From contig NZ_JWHR01000037.1 in the NCBI RefSeq assembly GCF_000808015.1, positions 1 through 37,789 of the forward strand: DNA of 37,789 nt. The letters run 5' to 3'. The translations under genes and the position numbers were made by a program. Origin of the DNA: Terrisporobacter othiniensis (lineage in GTDB: Bacteria; Bacillota; Clostridia; Peptostreptococcales; Peptostreptococcaceae). Positions 1 to 7,662 of this stretch are shown here, piece by piece. Under the pieces are notes generated by a model, which was given only the letters and a program-made list of their open reading frames with translations, had not been told where the DNA came from and made no database searches. Numbering within the stretch: the first letter of the stretch is position 1; each line of letters begins with the position of its first letter.

Positions 1-511
1 CATAATATATATTATCCTCAAGATGTGTATTTTTTCCAGTATATTTTGCTACTATTATTTCATAAATCCTAAAATCTTCTTTTTCTAGGCATTCATCTAA
101 AATTTCATATCCATTATTTAATAAGTATTGTCTAAGTTCCTCCTGTGCTTGCATAGGTTGAAGAATTAATTTATCCACACTATGTGCCACTTCTTTATTG
201 GCCTCAAGTAATTCACCTATTAAGATTCCTCCCATCCCAGCAATTATGACTTCATCTACCTCACCTTTTTTTAGTACTTCTATTCCTGAACCAAGTCTTA
301 AATCTACTTTATCTTCCAATTTATTTCTTTTAACTTCACTCCTTGCATTTTCTAGAGGACCTTTATTTATGTCAGCTAAGATTGCAAAATTTATTTTTCC
401 TTCATTTAAAAGATATACTGGAATATATCCATGATCCGTTCCTATATCAGCTAATCTTTTGTTTTCACTTACAAGGGATGCTATTTTTAATAATCTATTA
501 GTTAATTTCAA
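1..511 (-). CDS. trmK: tRNA (adenine22-N1)-methyltransferase TrmK, C-terminal end cut off by the window edge
   Basis: SAM-dependent methylase that makes m1A at position 22 of tRNA. Reading leftward, 170 codons are visible of a family usually about 230 long. The sequence shows the Rossmann SAM site (ADIGTDHGYIP near residues 20-30), then ILADINKGPL, IIAGMGG and LILQPM, all typical of the TrmK (YqfN) family. I chose the TTG start at 511, because AAAGGAAAA lies just upstream and translation begins KLTNRLLKIASLV, as in the family. An in-frame ATG at 568 has no ribosome site. The gene lies downstream of rpoD, the usual order in Firmicutes, but a strong terminator stands between them. A TATAAT at 552-557 could be its own -10 box, though no good -35 is visible. 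The 3' end lies outside the window. Confidence 0.88.
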   Translation of the reverse strand, partial: MKLTNRLLKIASLVSENKRLADIGTDHGYIPVYLLNEGKINFAILADINKGPLENARSEVKRNKLEDKVDLRLGSGIEVLKKGEVDEVIIAGMGGILIGELLEANKEVAHSVDKLILQPMQAQEELRQYLLNNGYEILDECLEKEDFRIYEIIVAKYTGKNTHLEDNIYY

Positions 512-592
512 TTTACTTTTTCCTTTCGCTTTACTTTTTGTATATTGTCTTATTATATGTATTAACATATTTTTATAATTTTATTTCTATAT

Positions 593-628
593 AATTAAAA
601 ATTCGCCAAAGCTGGCGAATTTTTAATT
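593..628 (-). terminator. rpoD intrinsic terminator
   Basis: Perfect 16-bp inverted repeat (593-608 with 613-628) around a 4-base loop, containing the core TTCGCCA/TGGCGAA. It starts about 9 bases after the rpoD stop. Read on the minus strand, the stem ends in a U-rich tract. It should separate rpoD from trmK, although it is symmetrical enough to work in both directions. Confidence 0.9.
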
Positions 629-636
629 TATCTATA

Positions 637-1797
637 TTAATCTAAATAGTCTCTAAGTTTTTTCGATCTACTTGGATGTCTTAATTTTCTTAAAGCCTTA
701 GCTTCTATCTGTCTAATTCTTTCACGAGTAACATCAAACTCTTTACCAACTTCTTCAAGAGTTCTAGCTCTTCCATCTTCAAGACCAAATCTTAATTTTA
801 AGACTTTTTGTTCTCTTTCATTTAATGAACCAAGAACCTCTTCTATTTGATCCTTTAATAAAGAATATGCTGCAGCTTCTGCTGGAGCTAGAGCATCTTC
901 ATCTGGTATGAAATCTCCTAAGTGAGAATCTTCCTCTTCACCTATTGGGGTTTCTAAAGATACTGGATCTTGAGCTATTTTCATTATTTCTCTTACTTTT
1001 TCTTCTGACATTTCCATTTCTTTAGCTATTTCTTCTGGCTTAGGATCTCTTCCTAATTCTTGTAATAATTGTCTTGAAACTCTTATTAATTTATTGATTG
1101 TTTCTACCATATGAACTGGTATTCTTATAGTTCTTGCTTGGTCTGCTATGGCACGAGTAATTGCTTGTCTAATCCACCATGTTGCATAAGTCGAGAATTT
1201 AAATCCTCTAACATAGTCAAATTTTTCAACAGCTTTTATTAGCCCAAGATTTCCTTCTTGTATTAGGTCCAAGAATAACATTCCTCTACCAACATATCTT
1301 TTAGCTATACTTACAACTAGTCTTAAGTTAGCTTCAACTAATCTTTGTTTAGCTATTTCGTCTCCCTCTAACATTCTTTTTGCTAGTTCAACTTCTTCAT
1401 GAGGTTTAAGTAAAGGAATTTTACCTATTTCCTTTAAATACATCCTTACTGGATCATCTATACTTATACCCTTTGGAAGAGATAAATCTAACTTATCCAT
1501 TTCGATGTCTTCTTCTTTTTTTATTTTTTCATCAACATCGTCATCTATATTTTCCATATCCAAAGTTAAATCATCATCATCTGCAGAAAAATCAATTGCA
1601 ACTTTTTCTGATTTGCTTTCCAATATTTCAATTCCTAAATTTCCTAAAGTTTCATAAAGATTTTCAACTTTATCCTTGTCTAGTTCTGTATTTGAAAAGG
1701 CTCCCATTATTTCATCTAATGTAAGAGATCCTTGTTTTTTACCTTTTTCAATAAGACTTCTTGCTGCTACTCTATTAGCTTCTCTATTATTCGCCAC
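637..1797 (-). CDS. rpoD: RNA polymerase primary sigma factor SigA (RpoD)
   Basis: Housekeeping sigma-70 factor that directs RNA polymerase to TTGACA/TATAAT promoters. Visible parts in order are: N-terminal region 1.1; an acidic linker ([21 protein letters not shown]); region 1.2 ([11 protein letters not shown]); region 2 with the -10-binding helix ([17 protein letters not shown]); region 3 ([14 protein letters not shown]); and region 4 helix-turn-helix ([20 protein letters not shown]). Length is about 386 residues, normal for Firmicute SigA. I prefer the GTG start at 1797 because AAAGGAGG lies 7 bases upstream. A TTG at 1803 would sit only one base from the ribosome site. The gene is 21 bases downstream of dnaG in the macromolecular-synthesis operon. 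Confidence 0.98.
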   Translation of the reverse strand: MANNREANRVAARSLIEKGKKQGSLTLDEIMGAFSNTELDKDKVENLYETLGNLGIEILESKSEKVAIDFSADDDDLTLDMENIDDDVDEKIKKEEDIEMDKLDLSLPKGISIDDPVRMYLKEIGKIPLLKPHEEVELAKRMLEGDEIAKQRLVEANLRLVVSIAKRYVGRGMLFLDLIQEGNLGLIKAVEKFDYVRGFKFSTYATWWIRQAITRAIADQARTIRIPVHMVETINKLIRVSRQLLQELGRDPKPEEIAKEMEMSEEKVREIMKIAQDPVSLETPIGEEEDSHLGDFIPDEDALAPAEAAAYSLLKDQIEEVLGSLNEREQKVLKLRFGLEDGRARTLEEVGKEFDVTRERIRQIEAKALRKLRHPSRSKKLRDYLD

Positions 1798-1818
1798 ACT
1801 CAAACCTCCTTTCGTGTA

Positions 1819-3636
1819 TTATAGACTCTTTAAACTCTTTTGTATATCTACTATTTTTAAAGTTATCTTCATAATTTCTAACTCTACCTCTTTCACGCTG
1901 TCTTTATCTATGCTATTGTCATTTAAGCTTAATTCCAAACTTTTTTGTTTATGAAGTAATTCCTCAATTTCTTTGTGAAGTTTATTTCTTTTCACATTTT
2001 TAATTATTTCATCAACATTTTTAGAATTATAGGTATTTATACTATTTAGTGATATATTATCCAAATCCTTCAAATATTCTTCAGATATGTTTAAACTTTT
2101 GATTTTGTCAATAGTTATTTTGTCCAATTCTTTATTTTTAATTATTAGATTAAAAATTTCTTTACTGTCATTAATTAAGAAATCATTCTCACTAATTTTT
2201 AACAATGCAATAAGACGAAGTTCTTTATTTTCCATTAATAGCTTAATAAAGGTTTCTTCTACGAATTTTTCACCGTTTTCGATATTTTTAATCTTTTCTA
2301 TTGGTTTTTGTTCAGTTTTTTCAAATTTTTTATAATTTTTTTTGCTATTATTAAATTTCTTACCAAAAACTTCTTCTTTCATTGCTTCTAAACTAATATT
2401 ATATTCTTTACTTACATACTTAATATAATAGTCTTTCTCCACAGGAGATGATAAGCTCTTAATTATCAATGCTGCTTCTTTTGCAAATTTTATTAAATGT
2501 TCATCCTTATTAAAATCAAATCTTCTTTTTAAGATATTGATTTGAAATACAATATGAGAAACTGAATTTTCTATAGCTTTTGAGAAGCCTTCTTTTTTAT
2601 ATTTTTTGATAAAATCATCTGGATCTTTACAATCTTTTAAATTCAAGACTTTAACATTTATATTTTGTCCTCTTAATATTTCTATTGCTCTAAGAGTTGC
2701 TTTAACTCCTGCATCATCAGAATCATAAGATATTACTGCAGTAGATGCATATCTTTTAATTAATTTGCCTTGTTCGTTTGTTAAGGCCGTTCCCAAAGTC
2801 GCTACTACATTCTCAATTCCATGTTCATATAAAGATATTAAATCCATATATCCTTCTACTAATATTAAGGTCTCATTGATTATACTTTTTTTTGCATAAT
2901 TTAATCCATACAAGTTAAATCTTTTATTAAAAAGTAAAGAATCAGGTGAGTTAAGATATTTAGGTAATGAATTATCAAGTACTCTTCCACCAAATCCTAT
3001 AACATTTCCCCTATAATCAAATATTGGAAACATCACTCTATTTCTAAATCTGTCGTAATATTTATTATCATTTTCTTTATGCGTAACTAGCCCACTTTTA
3101 ACTAAATCTTTTTTTTCATAACCTATTGATAATAAGTAATCCATCAGACTGTTCCAAGAATTTAGAGAATATCCTAGTCCAAATTTTTTTATTATTTTAT
3201 CACTTAGACCTCTTCCTCTTAGATAATCATACCCTGCATTTTTAGAATTAATCAAATTGGCGAAGTAAAATCTGGCGGCTTTTAAATGAATATCTTGCAT
3301 CAGCTTGATACTTTCCATTTTTGCCTTATCTGCTTCACTTAAATTTGCCTTAAATTCTATTCCATTTTTTTCTGCTAGTAATTTTACAGCTTCTATAAAA
3401 TCCAAATTTTCTATTTTCATAACAAAATTAATTACATCTCCACCTTCACCACAACCAAAACATTTGTAAATTTGTTTTTTCTGATTTACATGAAATGAAC
3501 CTGTTTTTTCATTATGAAATGGACACAGACCACTATAATTACTACCTGAATTTTTTAAGTTTATGTACTGAGATATCACATTTACAATATCACATCTGTT
3601 TTTAACTTCATCTATTAAATCTCTCATATTATTCAT
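1819..3636 (-). CDS. dnaG: DNA primase DnaG
   Basis: Makes RNA primers for chromosome replication and interacts with the replicative helicase DnaB. The N-terminal zinc ribbon is intact (C38, H41, C59, C62; motifs CPFH and CFGCGEGG). It is followed by the primase core and a TOPRIM domain (LVEGYMDLISLYEHG, then ISYDSDDAGVKA with the metal-binding DxD). The C-terminal part from about residue 430 is lysine- and glutamate-rich and matches the variable helicase-binding region. The 605-residue length is normal. The start at 3636 has GAGGGTG a few bases upstream. It is the first gene of the dnaG-rpoD operon, with two tandem sigma-A promoters upstream. Confidence 0.98.
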   Translation of the reverse strand: MNNMRDLIDEVKNRCDIVNVISQYINLKNSGSNYSGLCPFHNEKTGSFHVNQKKQIYKCFGCGEGGDVINFVMKIENLDFIEAVKLLAEKNGIEFKANLSEADKAKMESIKLMQDIHLKAARFYFANLINSKNAGYDYLRGRGLSDKIIKKFGLGYSLNSWNSLMDYLLSIGYEKKDLVKSGLVTHKENDNKYYDRFRNRVMFPIFDYRGNVIGFGGRVLDNSLPKYLNSPDSLLFNKRFNLYGLNYAKKSIINETLILVEGYMDLISLYEHGIENVVATLGTALTNEQGKLIKRYASTAVISYDSDDAGVKATLRAIEILRGQNINVKVLNLKDCKDPDDFIKKYKKEGFSKAIENSVSHIVFQINILKRRFDFNKDEHLIKFAKEAALIIKSLSSPVEKDYYIKYVSKEYNISLEAMKEEVFGKKFNNSKKNYKKFEKTEQKPIEKIKNIENGEKFVEETFIKLLMENKELRLIALLKISENDFLINDSKEIFNLIIKNKELDKITIDKIKSLNISEEYLKDLDNISLNSINTYNSKNVDEIIKNVKRNKLHKEIEELLHKQKSLELSLNDNSIDKDSVKEVELEIMKITLKIVDIQKSLKSL

Positions 3637-3672
3637 ATTATCACCCTCTGGTGTATTATTCGTAACATTACT

Positions 3673-3734
3673 ATTTTACATTAAAATTTTCATTTGTCAA
3701 ATACTATTATACATAATTCGACTTTTTTTGTTAA
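3673..3734 (-). promoter_or_regulatory. Tandem sigma-A promoters for dnaG-rpoD
   Basis: Two promoters can be read on the minus strand. The upstream one is TTAACA (3729-3734), a 17-base spacer, and TATAAT (3706-3711). The second is TTGACA (3695-3700), a 16-base spacer, and TAAAAT (3673-3678). Both point into dnaG. Two promoters before the operon fit constitutive expression with room for a second control input. No start site was measured. Confidence 0.7.
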
Positions 3735-3754
3735 TACCCTTTTATTTTTTATTA

Positions 3755-4366
3755 TTATTTATAAAATACATAATTCCCAAATTCATCTATGTTATTTAAT
3801 AGCTCTCCTTCTTCATTAATAAATATATGTTTTGAACTAGAATCTATTTTCTTATTTACAATACACTTTATTGCTTTCATATTTGGTTTTAAATAATTTT
3901 TAAAATCTTTATATAATTCATCATCAATATAACAAACATATACATTTTTAAACTTTTCAAATTTTTTTAATATATACTTATAATTTCTATACTCAAATGC
4001 TGTAAGTATAATATTTTCATCATATGATAGACACTTTGGTATATCCATAAGACCTGTAGTTACTATATTCACCTCTATTCCCTTTTTCACAGAAAAGTTT
4101 ACTATTTTATCTAAGTCTTCGTAAAAAAAAGGGTCTCCACCTGTAAAATATATATTTTTTATACCTGAGCTAAATAAGGAGTCTATTATTCCTATCCATC
4201 TACTACAAATCAATTCTTTTTCTATATTATTACAAGGGGTACATAAACATAAAGATTTTAAATATTTTCCACAATTTGTGCATCCTCCGCTGCAGGTATT
4301 ATTTAACTTGATATGAGCTATTAAAGTATTTTTGTCATTTAAACCATTATTTAAATATAAATACAT
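3755..4366 (-). CDS. Short radical-SAM domain protein next to the multicopper oxidase-like gene
   Basis: Probable radical SAM enzyme of unknown substrate, 203 residues. The canonical iron-sulfur motif CxxxCxxC is present (C25, C29, C32), as is the GGE-like SAM motif (YFTGGDP, residues 73-79). Four further cysteines follow soon after (C40, C42, C45, C54), which might bind a second cluster or metal. The protein is shorter than most radical SAM enzymes (usually 250 or more) and has no SPASM domain. Its C-terminal half is weakly conserved in look, so it may form a partial barrel. It starts 30 bases after the multicopper oxidase-like gene with AGGAGG in front, so the two are probably co-transcribed. 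An activase for an anaerobic enzyme is the main alternative, but no glycyl-radical partner is seen. Confidence 0.7.
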   Translation of the reverse strand: MYLYLNNGLNDKNTLIAHIKLNNTCSGGCTNCGKYLKSLCLCTPCNNIEKELICSRWIGIIDSLFSSGIKNIYFTGGDPFFYEDLDKIVNFSVKKGIEVNIVTTGLMDIPKCLSYDENIILTAFEYRNYKYILKKFEKFKNVYVCYIDDELYKDFKNYLKPNMKAIKCIVNKKIDSSSKHIFINEEGELLNNIDEFGNYVFYK

Positions 4367-4396
4367 ATAACCTCCTCTTTAATCCCTGTTTATATT

Positions 4397-6100
4397 TTAT
4401 TCTTCTGAAAATATAATTTGCGGTCTAACTAAATAGTTATCCTTTTGCTCTAAAATCTGAGAATTTATAATGTATTCTGGACCATTACTTGTATTAAATG
4501 AAAAATAATTTTCACCAACATTAACTTCTTCCATAATATAAGTTGGAGCATATCTGATAATTATCCTCGTGATAAATGACGGAGGACAATATAATGTGTC
4601 TTTAAATCCCTCCTCATACAATTCTGGCAATATCACAGCTCCTTCATATATCTCATCTCTACAACTTAATTCTTTATTTTCATCATACATTTTTTTACAT
4701 TTTAATTTATTAATTTTTTGTCTTTCTAATATTTGAAAGTTAGTCAAATGTATGTGTATACATATATCATCATCACATAGATTAATAAATTCCCATATGA
4801 ATGTGGATCCTACCTTTGTGATTATATTAGGTGGATTTAGATATGTTTCATTATTTATAAAATACCCATCTCTATAATCACCTTTTTCTCTTTTCAAAAG
4901 TATTGTTGATTTTTTTTTAGTATTAATTTTCATAGGAGGATATTTTGTAAGTATTTTAGGTAAATTATATTCAATTTTTTGCCTAATACTTATAACATTA
5001 AATTCCATAATATCTTTGCATTCATCTGAAGAAAATAAATTTTTCATTATAATCTTATTATTTTCATTGTATCTAGAAAAATCTATAAGTAAATCAATTC
5101 TCTCTCCTGGGTATAATGAAAAATATGATAGTTCTTGTGGTTTATCAATATATCCACCATCACTACCTATTTGTATCATTTTACTATTATCAGATAAAGC
5201 AATCTTATATGGTCTACTATTTGATCCATTAAGTATATTAAATCTATATAATTGATTTTTAACATTTAAACTTGGCCATACTTTCCCATTAACTAAAATA
5301 ATATCTCCAAAAAATTTTTCTTTCCAATATGGATGATTTGAATCAACATTTTCATTATCATAAAAAAGAGATCCATCTTCGTAAAATGATTTATCTTGTA
5401 TTATTAAAGGTATATGATACTCATCCTTAGGCAAATTATATTTTTCATCTTTTATAAAATATAATCCACACAACCCTGAATAAACAGAATATCTGGACAC
5501 CCCTGGACTTTGGTCATAGTACCAAAGCATAGCACCTCTTTGCTCATTTGTATATTTATAATAGTTAGTAGAATAAACTGGACCCTTAATCCCTGTAGCT
5601 GTATACCACGCTCTTGGATTTCCATCATAAATTGGAGGTGTAGATATTCCATGAACATGCATTATTAAAGTAGGAGGCCACTGTCCTTCTTTAGAATCAT
5701 TATCTAAATTGTTATTATATACTATATTATTAGGATTGGCCCAAACAAGAGTCTTGTCAATTTTAAACATATATTCTCCTAATATTTTATTATTCCATTG
5801 TATATTTGTATCAATATTTCTATCCACTTCAAATGTAGGTCCTGGCGAATGTTTTACATATTTAATCTTTTTATTCTTTTCATCTTTACAAAATCCTGCA
5901 AATCCCCAAACCTTTGTTTTATTAAAACCTTCTGGTAACATTTGTTGATAAAATTCACAGGCATCTATGCTATAGTGATGATTCATTTTATCTTCTTTTT
6001 TAAAAAAAGATGGAGCAAAAATAGGCAATTTTTCTAATTCATTTTGAAACTTCGGAATAAAAGATGGATTTAATTTTTTCATAAATATATCAACTCTCAC
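4397..6100 (-). CDS. CotA-like multicopper oxidase homologue with most copper ligands lost
   Basis: 567 residues with three cupredoxin-like domains in the layout of Bacillus CotA, the spore-coat laccase. Recognisable landmarks are the first copper motif HVHG (148-151), the block YTNEQRGAMLWY (183-194), HIHL (449-452) and the C-terminal block ILEQKDNYLVRP (549-560). Against the CotA pattern, the second motif WYHDH reads WYYDQ (193-197), and the last motif HCHILEH reads NSQILEQ (546-552). The type 1 copper His before HIHL is Ile446, and the axial Met is Leu557. Only H148, H150, H449 and H451 remain. A blue-copper oxidase activity is therefore unlikely, and a structural coat role is more plausible. 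There is no signal peptide, as for CotA. The start is uncertain: GTG at 6100, or ATG six codons downstream. Confidence 0.85.
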   Translation of the reverse strand: MRVDIFMKKLNPSFIPKFQNELEKLPIFAPSFFKKEDKMNHHYSIDACEFYQQMLPEGFNKTKVWGFAGFCKDEKNKKIKYVKHSPGPTFEVDRNIDTNIQWNNKILGEYMFKIDKTLVWANPNNIVYNNNLDNDSKEGQWPPTLIMHVHGISTPPIYDGNPRAWYTATGIKGPVYSTNYYKYTNEQRGAMLWYYDQSPGVSRYSVYSGLCGLYFIKDEKYNLPKDEYHIPLIIQDKSFYEDGSLFYDNENVDSNHPYWKEKFFGDIILVNGKVWPSLNVKNQLYRFNILNGSNSRPYKIALSDNSKMIQIGSDGGYIDKPQELSYFSLYPGERIDLLIDFSRYNENNKIIMKNLFSSDECKDIMEFNVISIRQKIEYNLPKILTKYPPMKINTKKKSTILLKREKGDYRDGYFINNETYLNPPNIITKVGSTFIWEFINLCDDDICIHIHLTNFQILERQKINKLKCKKMYDENKELSCRDEIYEGAVILPELYEEGFKDTLYCPPSFITRIIIRYAPTYIMEEVNVGENYFSFNTSNGPEYIINSQILEQKDNYLVRPQIIFSEE

Positions 6101-6193
6101 CTACCCTCTTTATGTTATAACCTAAAAGAATTATTATAATTAAATATATGTTTCATATTTTTTTTAATTCCTAGTATGATATAAGAAAAACTC

Positions 6194-6458
6194 TCATGAA
6201 AGTAATTCTTTACCATTATCTGCATTTACAACATTTATTTTTTTAGAACAATTGTGATTGCAAGTTTTTTCTACACAACAAACTTTAACCTTAATTTTTT
6301 CTATTGTCTAAGCAACAACGCTCTCTTTCGTAACAACAATTATGCTTACAATCACATATAAATTCAAAACAATGTCCACATTCACATTTAAAAACAGATT
6401 TGCAACATCCATTGCATTTTTTCTCTTTTCAGCAACATTTATGCTTTTCCTTACTCAT
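6194..6458 (-). pseudogene. Cysteine-rich small protein gene interrupted by TGA and a frameshift
   Basis: Too broken to show as a long reading frame. From ATG 6458, with GAGGTG in front, it reads nine codons ending in CC and then an in-frame TGA (6429-6431). It continues as a cysteine-rich frame with C15, C18, C19, C25, C27, C30, C35, C37, C41, C42, C48 and C49, up to TAA at 6291-6293. Removing one A from the A6 run just before this TAA joins it to a second cysteine-rich stretch (KVKVCCVEKTCNHNCSKK) that ends at 6194. The repaired product would be 87 codons long with at least 18 cysteines. It lies about 90 bases upstream of the multicopper oxidase-like gene. I read it as a decayed gene resembling spore-coat or exosporium cysteine-rich proteins. 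Selenocysteine at the TGA is a weaker alternative. Confidence 0.6.
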
Positions 6459-6473
6459 ATATTTCACCTCTCA

Positions 6474-6502
6474 CTAAGGATTATTTTTTATCTTATCCTT
6501 AG
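6474..6502. repeat. Inverted repeat just upstream of the cysteine-rich gene
   Basis: CTAAGGAT (6474-6481) and ATCCTTAG (6495-6502) form an 8-bp perfect stem around a 13-base AT-rich spacer. It ends close to the GAGGTG ribosome site of the cysteine-rich gene. It could be an operator or a leader hairpin. It is not followed by a T-run and so is not a normal terminator. Confidence 0.5.
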
Positions 6503-6562
6503 TCAGTTTAAAAAAATTTGTTCTACTGTGCAATATAAATAATTTTATTTGTATTTAAAGTC

Positions 6563-6587
6563 AAAAAGGAGCTAAATGCTCCTTTTT
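6563..6587 (-). terminator. Intrinsic terminator of the 107-residue gene
   Basis: Ten-base arms AAAAAGGAGC and GCTCCTTTTT around the loop TAAAT. The stop codon of the minus-strand gene ending at 6572 lies at the edge of the loop. The T-run is part of the arm in both directions, so it could also insulate the cysteine-rich cluster. Confidence 0.8.
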
Positions 6588-6895
6588 AATATTTTTACTG
6601 TATTTTTATGATAATTTGATACATTAGATTTTTCTTTTCTATATTTTATTAATTCATTAATTTTTGAAATATAACCAGTATCTTCGCTTAATCTAATAAG
6701 ACTTGTAAGGTAGTATGAATCTGTAGTTCTTGGCACTTTTCTTCTTATAACTAAGTCAATGGCAGTTTTAGCACTTTCAAAGCACCTAAGATGAGTATGA
6801 CCATCTTTAAATACTTTTTTAGTGTTATAAGCAATATAGTCATTTTTTACTTGGAAAATGATAAACTCTTTTTTTTCATACACTTTATTATACAT
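6572..6895 (-). CDS. Unrecognised 107-residue soluble protein
   Basis: I do not recognise the family. The product is basic and soluble, with no signal peptide or membrane segment. It begins with a beta-rich stretch (KKEFIIFQVKNDYIAYNTKK) and includes THLRCFESAKTAIDLVIRRKVPR, then a helical part ending in a lysine-rich tail. The clean single-gene arrangement, with its own terminator overlapping the stop, suggests a real gene. The upstream deacetylase gene is 44 bases away on the same strand, so the two may be co-transcribed. Nothing in the sequence tells the function. Confidence 0.6.
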   Translation of the reverse strand: MYNKVYEKKEFIIFQVKNDYIAYNTKKVFKDGHTHLRCFESAKTAIDLVIRRKVPRTTDSYYLTSLIRLSEDTGYISKINELIKYRKEKSNVSNYHKNTVKILKRSI

Positions 6896-6939
6896 TTAAC
6901 CAAATCCTTTTAGTTATTGTGATACTATCTCATTAAATT

Positions 6940-7638
6940 TTATTTATTAATTAATTCTGATACTGTAACAAATTTATATCCTTTTTTTATCATTTCAGGT
7001 ATTATTGTATCCAATGCTTTAACAGTATTTTCTGTTCCATAATCATGAAGCAAAATTATATCTCCATTTTTAGCTTTGTTTATTATGGTATCAGAAATTT
7101 GTGATGGAGGTGGATTCTTCCAATCTTTAGCATCTATTGTAGTCCAAAGTATTATTTTATATCCACTTTCTTTTGCAATTTCTCCCAACTTCTCTTCACT
7201 ATAACTTCCGTAGGGAGGTCTAAATAAGGTTGGTCTTTTTCCTGTTAATTTTAATAAGGTATCTTCACATTCTTTTATTTCTCTTTTTATGTCATCACTA
7301 CTTAAGTTACTAATATCAGGATGAGAAAAAGTATGGTTTCCTATTTCATGTCCTTCTTTAGATGCTCTTATTAATGGTTTACTATACCAATTAGCATGCT
7401 TTCCTACTACAAAGAAAGTACCTTTAATATTATATTTATCCAACACATCTAATATTTGGTGTGTTTCTTTTGGATGTGGTCCATCATCAAAGGTTAGTGC
7501 TATTATTTTTTCTTCTCGTGAACCATTTTTAAAAAATATGTCGGTATTTCCAACTAATGAAGATATCTCTTGGCTATTAGAAATTATAATAAACAAGGTT
7601 ATCATAAATAATAAAATGCTTTTAACTTTAGATGTCAT
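6940..7638 (-). CDS. Secreted polysaccharide (peptidoglycan) deacetylase, NodB domain
   Basis: Removes N- or O-acetyl groups from cell-wall or other glycans. 232 residues: a hydrophobic signal or anchor (about 6-20), then one NodB homology domain. The catalytic motifs are complete: TFDDGPH (D51, D52), NHTFSH with metal-binding H102 and H106, RPPYG (140-144), WTTIDAKDW, and LLHDY with H198. This intact D-H-H set predicts a metal-dependent, active enzyme. It lies 24 bases downstream of the CAP-domain gene, probably in the same transcript, so both products should act outside the membrane. Which glycan is cut cannot be decided from the sequence. Confidence 0.9.
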   Translation of the reverse strand: MTSKVKSILLFMITLFIIISNSQEISSLVGNTDIFFKNGSREEKIIALTFDDGPHPKETHQILDVLDKYNIKGTFFVVGKHANWYSKPLIRASKEGHEIGNHTFSHPDISNLSSDDIKREIKECEDTLLKLTGKRPTLFRPPYGSYSEEKLGEIAKESGYKIILWTTIDAKDWKNPPPSQISDTIINKAKNGDIILLHDYGTENTVKALDTIIPEMIKKGYKFVTVSELINK

Positions 7639-7662
7639 TATAATCTTACTTCCTTTCTTGTG

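Noticed and set aside
198..434. Plus-strand open frame across the left edge
   Set aside because: It is the reverse of trmK, which has clear family motifs on the minus strand.
6342..6542. Plus-strand 66-codon frame over the cysteine-rich region
   Set aside because: Low-complexity, no ribosome site; the minus strand has an ATG with GAGGTG and patterned cysteines.
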